From NCBI GenBank assembly GCA_020796225.1, contig CM036753.1:78017441-78081440 (forward strand): DNA of 64,000 bases. The letters are read 5' to 3'. This document shows positions 29,490 through 40,345 of the stretch, one piece after another; position 1 is the first letter of the stretch; every line of letters starts with the position of its first letter. The translations under genes and the position numbers were made by a program. The notes under the pieces were generated by a model. The model searched no databases, was not told where the DNA came from, and saw only the letters and a list, made by a program, of their open reading frames with translations. The DNA comes from Arion vulgaris (lineage: Eukaryota; Mollusca; Gastropoda; Stylommatophora; Arionidae).

Positions 29490-29660
29490 AATGTGACGTG
29501 TAAAGATATTTCTATCGTAGTCTATACGTAGTTTGCTGTGAAATTCGTCATTACTGTTGTATCCTTGCTTGATAAAGGCCTTTTGGTCGAAACGTTGCTG
29601 TGTATTGTTTTTGTATTTTGTAAAACTACAGTACTTTGTTTTTACGTGTTTCATTATTAG
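29490..29660 (+). mobile_element. PLE 3' end, non-coding part only
   Basis: Shares CGTAGTCTATACGTAGT, CTTGCTTGATAAAGGCC, TTTTGGTCGAAACGTTGCTG and AAAACTACAGTACTTTGTT with 17180-17330 and 49330-49470. The hammerhead-like core is at 29568-29593. Confidence 0.78.
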
Positions 29661-30022
29661 AAGAGAAAACTGATAGTACAGTAATACAGTACTTTGTTAT
29701 TACGTGTTTCATCAATAGAAGAGAAGACTGCAGTAAAACTATGTAGCTCATGACTGATAGTACAGTAATACAGTACTTTGTTATTATGTGTTTCATCAAT
29801 AGAAGAGAAGACTGCAGTAAAACTATGTAGCTCATGACTGATAGTACAGTAATACAGTACTTTGTTATTACGTGTTTCATCAATAGAAGAGAAGACTGCA
29901 ATAAAACTATGTAGCTCATGACTTATAGTACAGTAATACAGTACTTTGTTATTACGTGTTTCATCAATAGAAGAGAAGACTGATAGTACAGTAATACAGT
30001 ACTTTGTTTTGATGTGTTTCGC
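29630..30022 (+). repeat. 84-bp minisatellite made from PLE terminus
   Basis: The unit contains ACAGTACTTTGTTATTACGT, GTTTCATCAATAGAAGAGAA, GACTGCAGTAAAACTATGTA and GCTCATGACTGATAGTACAG, about 4 copies. The first block is the PLE end seen at 17310-17340. GACTGCAGTAAAACTATGTA is the reverse complement of the sequence that follows it in the other copies, so the unit holds an inverted piece. Repetitive minus-strand frames of up to 122 codons are not genes. Confidence 0.9.
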
Positions 30023-30084
30023 CATTGTAAAGTTTTTAAACGCGTATTGGAAATTCTATAATTACTTCGACTAGTTAATTTGTT

Positions 30085-30235
30085 TTCGTTCCTCCAAATG
30101 AATTCAGGCGCAGTCATTGCGCCTAATAAAATGTGCGTCTGTATACTTTTTGAGTAAAGTCTTGTTTTCTTGATCACAAGAGCACCTCGCCCTTCAGGCG
30201 AACTTTACTCTACATGTAATTTAGACCCACAAATA
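30085..30235 (+). repeat. Dispersed repeat R1 copy
   Basis: AATGAATTCAGGCGCAGTCA through CCTTCAGGCGAACTTTAC aligns with 45650-45790 and 63470-63625. No tRNA-like boxes; class unknown. Confidence 0.65.
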
Positions 30236-30958
30236 AAGAAACCGACTAGTTTCATTTATGGGTTAATTTATTGATTGTTTAAAAAAAAAAAACTGTAATG
30301 TCTACTAGAGAAAATCAAAATTATGCAATTTATTGACATCAAAATATCAACATGTTAGTGTTACTGTTGAACACGAGAAATATTATTAATCAGGTCATTA
30401 CAGACAATATTAAGTTCATGAAATTGAATGTGTTTGTTGTAGCCGTTGTGTAGGGATGAATGTATAGGTTTTTTCCAAGATCATCAAAATGAAAATAAAA
30501 CTACAGGTTATGTGTGTGTATGTGTGTGTGTATGTGTTTACATGTTACATTCACTTGAAATGATACTATAAATAATTAACAAAGTTCCAGAGTTTTGCAT
30601 CAGAACATTAGTTAAGTCTAGATTTGTAGAAAAATATATATCTATCCTTTGTGGAAGGATATGGCTATCCGTCTATAATGAGACGGCAAACAGTTGACGA
30701 CAACACAGAGGAAAGACGTCGAGAATAGTAAAGAAGACAGTTGCACACCAAAGACTGCATATTATGTTAGGAGTATTGCGAGAAACTAGAGCTATCACAC
30801 ATTATTTTGTGTATGGTGCTTTCTGACATTTTCGAAAGAGAGTTAATTAAACTGTATAAGATTATGAAAAGTTAGTTGAACGGACATAAAACACATTAGT
30901 AGTAGTTTTTTTAGGTTTTTGCATGGAATAGTTACTTCATACTATGGTGTTAGGTTTG
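30236..30958. other. No gene seen
   Basis: AT-rich with a short GTGTGT tract near 30505-30535. Confidence 0.4.
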
Positions 30959-31200
30959 CACGATGAGAGGAAGATCTACTCCAAAACAAGCTTTGGTTTG
31001 CAAGGTGAAAGATTTACTCCAAAATAAGACTAGGTTTGCAAGATGAAAGAAAGATTTACTCCAAAATAAGACTTAAGGTTTAGACTAAGATGAAAGAAAG
31101 ATTTGACTCCAAAAATAAGACTAGGTTTGCAAGGTGAAAGAAAGATTTAATAAAAAATAAGACTAGGTTTGCAAGATGGAAAAAAAAAGATCTGAAAAAT
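30959..31200 (+). repeat. 42-bp minisatellite, left degenerate part
   Basis: Diverged units of the same 42-bp repeat as 31473-32070 (GGTTTGCAAGATGAAAGAAA, GATTTACTCC, AAAATAAGACTA). Confidence 0.88.
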
Positions 31201-31320
31201 TCTTTATGGTGTTATTAGTTTTTTGATGAAAAATTTCAATTACCTGTTGCAAGGTGAGGATTTTTGATTAGTTTGCAATGAAGAACGTTCGTACTTACGA
31301 AATTTCAACACTTGGTCTTC

Positions 31321-31472
31321 CTGGTAGGCCCCTAAACACATAGACTTCTACAGGTTTAGGACACATGCATCCGATTTCAGTCAAACCTCCTAGCCGCCTC
31401 TTACGACATGCGTGGTAGGTAACAGTGGTTCCATTTTTACACCCCACATTTGGCCCCGGTAACCACTCGGCG
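31321..31472 (-). mobile_element. SINE-C 5' half, minus strand, inside array
   Basis: TGGTAGGCCCCTAAACACAT through ACCTCCTAGCCGCCTCTTAC to GGTAACCACTCGGCGG. The 3' half (from CAATGTGCAACG on) is lost. It lies within the 42-bp array and separates its degenerate and homogeneous parts. Confidence 0.82.
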
Positions 31473-32070
31473 GAAAGATCTACTCCAAAACAAGACTAGG
31501 TTTGAAGATGGAAGAAAGATCTACTCCAAAACAAGACTAGGTTTGTAAGATGAGAGAAAGACTTGCTTTAAAATAAGACTAGGTTTGCAAGATGGAAGAA
31601 AGATCTACTTCAAAACAAGACTAGGTTTGCAAGATGGAAGAAAGATCTACTCCAAAACAAGACTAGGTTTGCAAGATGGAAGAAAGATCTACTCCAAAAC
31701 AAGACTAGCTTTGCAAGATGGAAGAAAGATTTACTCCAAAACAAGACTAGGTTTGCAAGATGGAAGAAAGATCTACTCCAAAACAAGACTCGGTTTGCAA
31801 GATGGAAGAAAGATCTACTCCAAAACAAGACTCGGTTTGCAAGATGGAAGAAAGATCTACTCCAAAACAAGCTTTAGTTTGCAAGATGGAAGAAAGATCT
31901 ACTCCAAAACAAGACTAGATTTGCAAGATGGAAGAAAGATCTACTCCAAAACAAGACTAGGTTTGTAAGATGAGAGAAAGACCTGCTTTAAAACAAGACT
32001 AGGTTTGCAAGATGGAAGAAAGATCTACTCCAAAACAAGCTTTAGTTTGCAAGATGAGAGGAAGATCTAT
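31473..32070 (+). repeat. 42-bp minisatellite, homogeneous part, about 14 copies
   Basis: Unit GGTTTGCAAGATGGAAGAAA plus GATCTACTCCAAAACAAGAC plus TA, nearly identical for a dozen units. It keeps frames open on both strands (LQDGRKIYSKTRLG repeat on plus); this reflects the unit length and is not a gene. Confidence 0.95.
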
Positions 32071-32570
32071 TTTGCAATAAATTTTCGCCTACAAAATGAG
32101 AAAATGATATGGCTTATAATAACCTTTAGTTTGTAAGTACTTAAAGCTAAAATACTGTCTCTTGTAATGTTTGTACAGGTAGGTAGGTTAAGGTCTTCAC
32201 TCAAGCACAAAACTAATCACAAAGCAAAATATTATTACGAGTCTCATATATCCGCCGGTTCCATTCCTCTTCTTCCTGTGCGCTTCGGTTTCCCAGCTCT
32301 TGTAAAACAGAGATCGGAAACGGCAACAGAGTCTCGCGCGTCCCTCGAGCACGATAACAACGTTTTGACGCGAGAAACGAAAAAAGTTACATAAATAAAA
32401 AAAAAACATGATGAAATATATTCTTCAGAAAAGAATTGGGAGAGAATAGTTATGTATAAATAAATATATGTGTATATTTATATATGCGTGTGTGTGTATT
32501 TGTGTGTCGACGGTAAGAACGTGTTTCTTTTGAGCTCTTGTTAAATCGTTTTATTAAATCAACACCTCTC
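32071..32570. other. Unique-looking sequence, no gene assigned
   Basis: The part at 32240-32390 is more GC-rich than its surroundings and has open frames on both strands without recognisable motifs. A TATATATGCGTGTGTG tract follows near 32470-32500. Confidence 0.35.
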
Positions 32571-32572
32571 TC

Positions 32573-32935
32573 TCTCTCTGCCTTTTAACCGGATTGGGGC
32601 ATATGCCCTCAACCAACTCATGCCAAGTCTTCATATTTCTAGCTATCTCCTACAGCTCCCTCCAGCTCTTATGTTGTTGATCTCTGCCTCCAAATCTCGT
32701 CTCCATGTATTTCTCGCCTCCCCCTTTCGCTTTCCCTGTAGGTTCCAGGAAAAACCCTTCTTGTTATATTCCCTCAGGTTTTCGAAAATTGTGTCATATC
32801 GAGCACCAGCGTCTTTTTTTTAACCTTTTGGTTCACTGGAATCTGTCTTGTTCTCTCCATAAGTTTCTCATTTGTGACCCTATCATACCATCTTAGTCCC
32901 TCTATTCTGCGCAGACACCAGCTGATAAAAATTGT
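32573..32935 (-). mobile_element. RTE-like LINE 3' end, minus strand, degenerate
   Basis: The reverse complement reads a degenerate CLRRI..L tail start near 32910, GPRNT-like middle, and ends TWHELVEGICPNPVKRQRERER, closely matching 35590-35795. It ends in an AGAGAGAG tail. It belongs to a third tail subtype with GLCPNP. Confidence 0.75.
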
Positions 32936-33006
32936 GCCTATAAAATCAACGACTCATTTACTGTGGTTGATGACTACGTCCTGTAAAGGATATACCACGA
33001 TTTATT
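32933..33006 (+). mobile_element. SINE-A 3' fragment
   Basis: AATCAACGACTCATTTACTG, GGTTGATGACTACGTCCTGT and AAAGGATATACCACG match the SINE-A end. It lies immediately before another SINE-A in the same orientation. Confidence 0.8.
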
Positions 33007-33021
33007 TATTGTTTGTTTCTG

Positions 33022-33216
33022 AGCGTCTGTAGCTTAAACAGTAGTGAGCTTGATCCCAACCCAAGCATACCTTGGATTTTTGAAAAACTGTAAATATAGA
33101 CCTCACCGTTCAGAACGCAATGATAAATTACTGAACGTATAAGTGGTGCCTAGAAAAAACCGATGCCTCGTTTACTGTTGCTGATGATTATGTTGTTTAA
33201 AAAGGATATGCTACGT
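33022..33216 (+). mobile_element. SINE-A (A2 head), complete but diverged
   Basis: The head GCGTCTGTAGCTTAAACAGT has box A-like TAGCTTAAACAG; box B is degenerate. The body carries ATAGACCTCACCGTTCAGAA, AACGTATAAGTGGTGCC and ends AAAGGATATGCTACG. Confidence 0.82.
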
Positions 33217-33224
33217 TTTTCATA

Positions 33225-33380
33225 TTCATTGCTTTGTTTGCGACGTTCTCATCAACAAAGTGAACCACTCTTCGTGATGTGTGGTTTGCGACGTTCTCAT
33301 CAACAAAGTGAGACCACTTTCGTGATGTGTGTTTGCGACGTTCTATCAACAAAGTGAACCACTTTCGTGATGTTGGTTTC
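33225..33380. repeat. 49-bp minisatellite, 3 copies
   Basis: Unit TTTGCGACGTTCTCATCAAC plus AAAGTGAACCACTTTCGTGA plus TGTGTG. Confidence 0.9.
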
Positions 33381-34100
33381 GACGAGAACAGGATACGTTG
33401 CGCCACTATTAAAACCCTTAGCATGTAGGACTGGCACATTCAAATGTCGACTAAAGTGTGCGAATATTATCAAACAGAACATAAATTTCTACAGCTATAA
33501 GAGTTTACAAACAGAAAAACCCCACTTTAATGTACCACATCTGGAGTTATACAGTAGTATGGTATCAGATCTGATTGATAATAGAGAGGCCGTCTGAGAA
33601 ACCTCATGTAAATTGGTAGTACTGTGATTTGATGGTCGACAGCAAAAGGAAGAAATGTCTTGAAGCAATAAAGATACTCTTCCTCATCATTGGGTAGGCC
33701 AGAAATCAGGTATCTCTAAATATGTATGGGGTCGAAGGGTGAGGTCGAAGGTGAGTCGAAGGGTGAGCGTCCATGTCCCGTTGGACCAATGACAAGACAA
33801 GACTAGATACACAACTTTCCACTTAAGTTACACTACTGTTTGCACAAATGCCAGTTGTAACATGAGAACTGGAATCTGGTTGTGGTAGTACTAGACAGGG
33901 ATTATGTTACAGATCAACATGTACAAATATTACACGTTTCTAAATGGTATCCTTTATCGGTGGCTATTACCTTTGTCTAAAATATATGGTGTTAACTGTT
34001 CTCCTGGTTGTTGGTTGTGTGTGACCCCCTATATGTACATCGTAGGCAAGGCTCTATAGGCTAATATAAAAAGAAGACTAAACACGGATAACTGAGTTCA
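33381..34100. other. No gene seen
   Basis: Contains a small tandem GGGTGAGGTCGAAGG-type repeat at 33728-33765; otherwise unique-looking. Confidence 0.4.
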
Positions 34101-34104
34101 TAGC

Positions 34105-34265
34105 AAAGGGTTTCACTGTCAATCGGTCACTCTCACCAAAAACCCCAAAACCAGTCTATTGTGAGTATTGAATAAAAGCACTAAAACCGTAGCTCCGCAA
34201 CAGTTCTAAAGGATAACCGGTTAAAAAACACCAGTGAACCAAACGACACGTAGTCAACCTGCAAT
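34105..34265 (-). mobile_element. SINE-F (long form) fragment, minus strand
   Basis: The reverse complement has GTTCACTGGTGTTTTTTAAC, CTTTAGAACTGTTGCGGAGC and TACGGTTTTAGTGC, aligning with 47455-47525 (minus). Diverged. Confidence 0.55.
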
Positions 34266-34489
34266 ACCTAGAGTCGGACAAGTCTAAATCTGCACACGAT
34301 AGTTGTCAAACTGATCTATTTCATGGGGGGTGATTGTCCCATATATTTATGTCTTCTCAAACTTTGTAAACTCTAAAAATAGGGTAGATATTACGTCAAG
34401 TTCATAATGTTGTTTGAGAGCACGTCAAGTGTTCTCACGAAGTATAGTTTGTGGTCAAACAAGCGGAGACCAAAGAAAACGTATCACGG

Positions 34490-35282
34490 AACATAGAAAA
34501 TATATCAATGAACAAAGAAAATATATCAATGAACAAAGAAAATATATCAATGAACAAAGAAAATATATAATGAACAAAGAAAATATATCAATGAACAAAG
34601 AAAATATATCAATGAACAAAGAAAATATATCAATGAACAAAGAAAATGTATAAATGAACAAAGAAAATGTATAAATGAACAAAGAAAATGTATCAATGAA
34701 CAAAGAAAATGTATCAATGAACAAAGAAAATATATCAATGAACAAAGAAAATGTATAATGAACAAAAAAATGATAAATGAACACAGACAATGTATCAATG
34801 AACAAAGAAAATATATCAATGAACAAAGAAAATATATCAATGAACAAAGAATGTTCAATGAACAAGAAAATATATCAATGAACAAAGAAATGTATCAATG
34901 AAAAAGAAAATGTATCAATGAACAAATAAAATTGATCAATGAACAAAGAAAATGTATCAATGAACAAATAAAATTGATCAATGAACAAAGAAAATGTATC
35001 AATGAACAAATAAAATTGATCAATGAACAAAGAAAATGTATCAATGAAAAATAAATTGATCAATGAACAAAGACAATGTATCAATGAACAAAGAAAATGT
35101 ATCAATGAACAAATAAAATTGATCAATGAACAAAGAAAATGTATCAATGAACAAATAAAATTGATCAATGAACAAAGAAAATGTATCAATGAACAAATAA
35201 AATTGATCAATGAACAAAGACAATGTATCAATGAACAAAGACAATGTATCAATGAACAAATAAAATTGATCAATGAACACAT
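34490..35282. repeat. 19-bp and 42-bp minisatellite, about 790 bp
   Basis: The left half is built of AAAGAAAATATATCAATGAAC (about 19-21 bp). The right half alternates TGTATCAATGAACAA and ATAAAATTGATCAATGAAC into a 42-bp higher-order unit. It looks like a derived array in which a dimer became the new repeating unit. Long repetitive minus-strand frames (up to 175 codons) are by-products. Confidence 0.95.
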
Positions 35283-35588
35283 GTTCTGAGCTAATTCAGC
35301 AAAGATCGTGTAACGTAAAATAACATATATAAGGAGGGGGATGTAACCATGTCCGACGAAAGTAATTGAAGAGAGTGAATAATTTTGAATATCTTGATTC
35401 ATTAATAATAATAAGGAAAGAAGAGGAAGAGGAAATAATTATAACAAGTTGAGATAGATGACTTAAACATTACAGCAACAGAAACAGGACACTCAAAAAT
35501 GGCGTAAGCTTTACCGAAAAAAAAGTTATTGTACTAATCACATTTTTTTCTGGGGCCAATCACAAAACTAACAACATTATTGATCTCA
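35283..35588. other. No gene seen
   Basis: Short AT-rich spacer. Confidence 0.4.
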
Positions 35589-35589
35589 C

Positions 35590-35795
35590 TATGTTTCAAT
35601 TTAGGGACAGCGAAAGAAGGGAGGCCGAGAAATACATGGAGACGAGATTTGGAGGCGGAGATCAACAATATAAAGAAGAGCTGGAGGGAGCTGCAGGAGA
35701 TAGCTAGAGATAGGAAGACTTGGCATGAGTTGGTTGAGGGCCTATGCCCCAACCCGGGTAAAAAAAGGCAAAGAGAGAGAGAGAGATGTTTCAAT
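35590..35795 (+). mobile_element. RTE-like LINE 3' end
   Basis: Frame: GRPRNTWRRDLEAEINNIKK, SWRELQEIARDRKTWHELVE, GLCPNPGKK, then an AGAGAGAG tail. It is only the last 60-odd codons of the LINE protein, without stops. Sister copy, inverted, at 32573-32935. Confidence 0.85.
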
Positions 35796-36313
35796 TTAAT
35801 GTTATGCTTACATGTATTACAATATAAAATAATTCATGCAAATATCCGAAGTCGGAGATAGCGCGCCTGTATTGCGGGGAACAATGATAAAAAAAAGGTA
35901 CGCTTTCACAGAAAACTCGGTCAGAAGCGCCATATCAACACTCTGACTACGCCTGGATTCATAGCGGTAGAACGCAAGAATAAGACGAAAAAGTTAATGC
36001 TAAGTTTGTTCCAGAATAAGATATTTTTAACTAAGAAACATGATGAAATATATTTGTCCGAACTGTACAAGAGGAAAAAATAACCCTAGTCAAACCATCG
36101 ATTTTTTTCTTTTCTTTCTTCTTCAGTCTTGGAGGAAAATGTACGGCTTCGTCTGATGTGCTTTGTAAAATTTTTCTGTGAAGTTATTTTTGAGTAGTCA
36201 CTTCATCTTTTACATGGTCTTCCTCTTGCTTTTTATTCATTATATTTTGCAACGAGGCGCTCTATGTTAGATGATACTAGAATTTTCTTGTCAGGTGACC
36301 AAAATATAGCCTG
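35796..36313. other. No gene seen
   Basis: AT-rich with pyrimidine runs near 36100-36125. Confidence 0.4.
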
Positions 36314-36792
36314 TTACTAAATATATAATAATTCCTCTCGTACCGTTATACGTTACATAGGGCCAAGTAATTTCTCCATACTGCTCTATCCTGGGCAACT
36401 TGCTCAATCTCCTCCATGGAACTGAGACCGATATGTCCTGCCGCTCTCAGCAAAGTTCGTTTCAGGGTCTCTTTAGGTCGACCTCCTTTCTTGAACCCTT
36501 TGCATCCCACTTCAATGCCTGCTTTGATATTCGTTGATCATTTCTCCTCAAGGTGTGCCCAACATATCTCCATCTTCTCTTTCTTATAACAGTTGTCACT
36601 AGTGGTTGACCAGACATGTCTCTGATTTCATCACTTCTGAATTCGTTCCATTTTATATTCATTATTTTTCGCAGACATCAAATGCATTCAACTTGCTTTC
36701 TATATCTTTAGTCATTTTCCAACTCTCGCTGGCATATGTTAGGATTGATACAAAATTTGAATTGAAAATTCGTAATTTAGTTTACTAAATAT
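36314..36792 (-). mobile_element. LINE 3' end, 11-bp TSD, minus strand
   Basis: The TSD TTACTAAATAT (36314-36324, 36782-36792) bounds 36325-36781. The frame on the minus strand includes MNIKWNEFRSDEIRDMSGQP, LVTTVIRKRRWRYVGHTLRR and NDQRISKQALKWDAKGSRK, then a frameshift before the end. Nearly identical in type to 43987-44675, but shorter at its 5' end. Confidence 0.88.
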
Positions 36793-37010
36793 GGCAGTTG
36801 AAAAAAGTTGAATACAAGAGCATATACATGCATAATATATATATACAGATATTAAATATAGCCAAGGAGAACTTTCTGTGGGTTGGTAGTAGGAAGTACA
36901 TGGTGTTTGTAAAGTCTCACAACACTTCATATGTAGGTCAACTTGAAAAATGAAGTACATGACGTCATCAAAAATGTGCTTTACAAAGTAGTGAAATTAG
37001 TCACAATAGT
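36793..37010. other. No gene seen
   Basis: AT-rich spacer. Confidence 0.4.
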
Positions 37011-37246
37011 CGCCCGTGTGGTGCCGGGGCCCGCAAGGGAAGCAAAGAATAGTACCACTGAGACATATAAGGCACATCGTAAGAGGCCACTGATGTAGGG
37101 CCTAGGGAAGCTACCATAGTAAATAAAAAGCATCGCAGAAATCGGATGTGCTGGCCTACATGTAGGCGCATAACAGGCACATCGTACAATTGCTCTTAAG
37201 CTCAGATCACATACAAATCACACAGAGTGGTTAACAAATGGTCAAA
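37011..37246 (+). mobile_element. SINE-D, 3' end short
   Basis: Starts CGCCCGTGTGGTGCCGGGGC and runs to GTGGTTAACAAATGGTC, where it meets R3 directly. The usual GATATGGAGCGTTCGAAGAAG end is missing. Confidence 0.88.
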
Positions 37247-37415
37247 TAGCCATAGACTCACATAATTGAGTAAAATTGCAAAAAAAGCGTGCAGTGTTCT
37301 ATCAAACATCTATATTTTCCGACTCCCGTCTCTGATCTAGGTCAGTGATTTCCCAGTCAATTGTCTGGCCTAGTTATCTAGAGTTGGCTGTGATGGAACA
37401 CATTTACTGATGACG
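37247..37415 (+). repeat. Dispersed repeat R3 copy
   Basis: CCATAGACTCACATAATTGA, GTGTTCTATCAAACAT, GATCTAGGTCAGTGATTTCC and CTAGAGTTGGCTGTG align with 52370-52790 (interrupted there) and, inverted, 61435-61560 and 52085-52215. Class unknown. Confidence 0.7.
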
Positions 37416-37779
37416 TCATGTTCTTTATTTTTCACATTTGTTCTACACATAAAGTGTTGTGAGACTTCACAAACACATTGTGTATATAAGAAAATAGAAC
37501 TTTATCTTCAGATCCGAATAGTATACAAGCGGAAAAATCGCGACCATAAAGCTATAACTTTTCAAAAACAAAATATAAAACACGCATGAAACCATCAATA
37601 ACATTTCAACGAACAAACAGCAATAAAAAATGTAAACAAACAACTAAAAGTATTTTAACACAACACCAGAAAAAAATGCATTAAACCCACAAAAAAGGTA
37701 ATCGTTTAAAGTAACGTGCACATAAATATGTAAACATGTCATGGAATATGTGCATGCTGTGAAGTGGTCTTTTGTTGAA
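37416..37779. other. No gene seen
   Basis: AT-rich sequence. Confidence 0.4.
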
Positions 37780-37960
37780 TGGATTGATTGATAGTACTAT
37801 TATCATCGCTGCACTTCAGTGAATAAGCAGCCATGTGTGCTAAGCTTTTTTTCCTCTTATATAGGATGATTTCAACCGCAGTATACGAACTCCATAGCAC
37901 CGGCTAAGTTCTCCGATATAATTTTTCGAATGATTTCGTTGTTTTGGAATTTTATTTTCG
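37780..37960 (-). mobile_element. SINE-F 3' part, minus strand
   Basis: GATTGATTGATAGTA (the (AATC)n tail inverted), then CACTTCAGTGAATAAGC, and GAACTCCATAGCACCGG match 58150-58270 and 49755-49865. Confidence 0.7.
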
Positions 37961-38370
37961 TTTTCTTTTATGTTGGAAGTCTCCTTGAAGCATAAGGCAT
38001 GAACACACTTTTTTCAACCCAGATCTATCCGGAGCAAGCTTACCAGTTCATTCAATGCAGGGCCGTGCCGTGTATGATACAGAGAGGTGGTCGCATCAGG
38101 CGCAACCGTAAGGGGGCGACATAAGCAGATAAATCAAAATACAATGTGAACCATTGAATAATTAAAAATATGTATCCAACGCTTTTCTATATTGGTCTAT
38201 GTTATTTTTACATCGATGTATACGATTTATGATTTATCGCACGCCTCTGCCTATGCGCTTTCGGTACCCTTTGATTTCGGTTTCTGGTGCATCGTTGGCA
38301 AGCACTTGACGAGAGACTTTAAAGAAATAACATTTAAGGGCGGCATTTCGGAGACTTGCATCATACTGAG
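37961..38370. other. No gene seen
   Basis: The segment near 38055-38115 (CAGGGCCGTGCCGTGTATGA... GCAACCGTAAGGGGGCGAC) looks like a DNA-transposon end but no partner was found. Confidence 0.35.
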
Positions 38371-38374
38371 AAAA

Positions 38375-38500
38375 TGTACCGCACGGTCCTGATTCAATGT
38401 CACACCAGCCTCTTTTCTTTCTGTCTACAGTTCGTCTCCATGCCTCTGTAGATCTTCCTCTACCTCTCGTTCCTCCTAATTGATATGTCAGAGCCACATG
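38375..38500 (-). mobile_element. Probable LINE tail fragment, minus strand
   Basis: The frame reads GGTRGRGRSTEAWRRTVDRK, KRGWCDIES. GRGR..E.WRRTVD... resembles the RGRP..TWRRT..E region of LINE tails. It directly precedes the 27-bp array. Confidence 0.45.
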
Positions 38501-38544
38501 TGGAATTTAACATTATTTTGTCGCGTGCAGCGACTTTCAAGCTT

Positions 38545-39256
38545 ACTCTGAACTGTCAAGTGTTCTATAACGTGTTTAACTGTCAAGGGTTTTATAACGT
38601 GTTTAACTGTCAAGGTTCTATAACATGTTTAACTGTCAAGTCTTCTATAACATGTTTAACTGTCAAGTCTTCTATAACATGTTTAACTGTCAAGTCTTCT
38701 ATAACATGTTTAACTGTCAAGTGTTCTATAACTAGTTTAACTGTCAAGTCTTCTATAACGTGTTTAACTGTCAAGGGTTTTATAACTAGTTTAACTGTCA
38801 AGGGTTCTATAACATGTTTAACTGTCAAGTGTTCTATAACTAGTTTAACTGTCAGAGTGTTCTATAACTAGTTTAACTGTCAAGTGTTCTATAACGTGTT
38901 TAACTGTCAAGTGTTCTATAACGTGTTTAACTGTCAAGTGTTCTATAACGTGTTTAACTGTCAAGTGTTCTATAACGTGTTTAACTGTCAAGTGTTCTAT
39001 AACATGTTTAACTGTCAAGTGTTCTATAACATGTTTAACTGTCAAGTGTTCTATAACGTGTTTAACTGTCAAGTGTTCTATAACGTGTTTAACTGTCAAG
39101 TGTTCTATAACGTGTTTAACTGTCAAGTGTTCTATAACATGTTTAACTGTCAAGTGTTCTATAACGTGTTTAACTGTCAAGTGTTCTATAACATGTTTAA
39201 CTGTCAAGTGTTCTATAACGTGTTTAACTGTCAAGTGTTCTATAACGTGTTTAACT
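38545..39256. repeat. 27-bp minisatellite, about 26 copies
   Basis: Unit TTCTATAACGTGTTTAACTG plus TCAAGTG. Left copies vary (AGTCTTC, AGGGTTT, ACTAGTT), right copies are nearly identical, so recent turnover was at the right side. Its length is a multiple of 9 and keeps both strands open (VFYNVFNCQ and HLTVKHVIE repeats); not a gene. Confidence 0.95.
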
Positions 39257-39284
39257 TCAACACAAAACTCGTTGTCTCAAAAAG

Positions 39285-39405
39285 AACAATGAGCTCGGTC
39301 GCACCACATCAGGGAACACTGGACAAATATCCCGTTCACTCCATACGAAGATCGAACCGAGTACCTTTGGAGAGATGAGTACCTTACCTCTGCACCATAG
39401 AAATC
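39285..39405 (-). mobile_element. SINE-F head, minus strand
   Basis: The minus strand has TGGTGCAGAGGTAAGGTACT and CGGTTCGATC, plausible box A and box B, then GGGATATTTGTCCAGTGTTC CCTGAT as in the other SINE-F copies. It supports a tRNA-derived head for the family. Confidence 0.65.
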
Positions 39406-40045
39406 CCAGACATATACAACTAGCTATTAACTTCATTTCAGGACATCTAACCGGTGAGTTACAAGATATCAGCACATCTGTTACAGTTATATATCAACGA
39501 ACACACGTGTGATAGGTAAGGTAAGTTAACGAACCAGTTAATCAAGCAATTAATAATCAAAAGTATTTCCAAACGCGCTTCTAATGGTTGGCAGCCACAT
39601 CGAAATACATTCAACTGAAATCCTCTATATAAAATTATTATAAATGTGTAAGTATGTGTATATAATAAAAATAAAAATTAAGTAACGGGAAGACCATGTG
39701 TTATTTATTATATGTAGAAAAACGTAAAAAACCACTTCATCTCTCAACGAATTAGCGTAATGTGTGAGAGCTCGCTTATAGAATCGGATATAAAATTAAC
39801 TGCGGGTTCATTTTCCGTACGGGCGGTTTCACAAGTGAGAAAAGTAATTGACCCTCCTATATACTCGAGACTAGAAACGTGAAGTGGTAGGCACTTCATA
39901 ACCTACGGTCGACAAAAGCTGCGGGAGAATTCATTTTGTATACAATGAGAAGATATAGAATATTTAATGTTATTATATAATTATATCATTATTGTCAAGT
40001 CAAATATATTTTCGTGTTCTGTAAAGAATTATGCGTGTACGTATA
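39406..40045. other. No gene seen
   Basis: AT-rich, unique-looking. Confidence 0.4.
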
Positions 40046-40049
40046 TTGT

Positions 40050-40345
40050 TCTTTCACTAGAGACTCAATAGTTTGTCCTTCTTTCACTAGAGACTCAATA
40101 GTTTGTCCTTCTTTCACTAGACTCAATAGTTTGTCCTTCTTTCACTAGAGACAATAGCTTGTCCTTCTTTCACTAGAGATTCAATAGTTTGTCCTTCTTT
40201 CATTAGAGACTCAATAGTTTGTCCTTCTTTCACTAGAGATTCAATAGTTTGTCCTTCTTTCACTAGAGACTCAATAGTTTGTCCTTCTTTCACTAGAGAC
40301 TCAATAGTTTGTCCTTCTTTCACTAGAGACTCAATAGTTTGTCCT
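40050..40345 (-). repeat. 30-bp minisatellite from a LINE 3' end, about 10 copies
   Basis: On the minus strand the unit is GGACAAACTATTGAGTCTCT plus AGTGAAAGAA. The first part, with its TGA, is the last codons of the neighbouring LINE tail (40345-40510), which ends in AGGACAAACTATTGA. Hence the array was seeded at the LINE 3' end. Confidence 0.92.

Noticed and set aside
31585..31968. 127-codon plus-strand frame with a 14-residue repeat
   Set aside because: The 42-bp unit is a multiple of three, so both strands stay open. There is no start context and no unique flanking protein sequence.
38545..39256. CRISPR-like array
   Set aside because: Units are contiguous without unique spacers, there are no cas genes, and the setting is an animal genome. 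The same holds for the other arrays.
38485..39378. Repeat protein-like frames on both strands
   Set aside because: Product of the 27-bp minisatellite; open on both strands at once.
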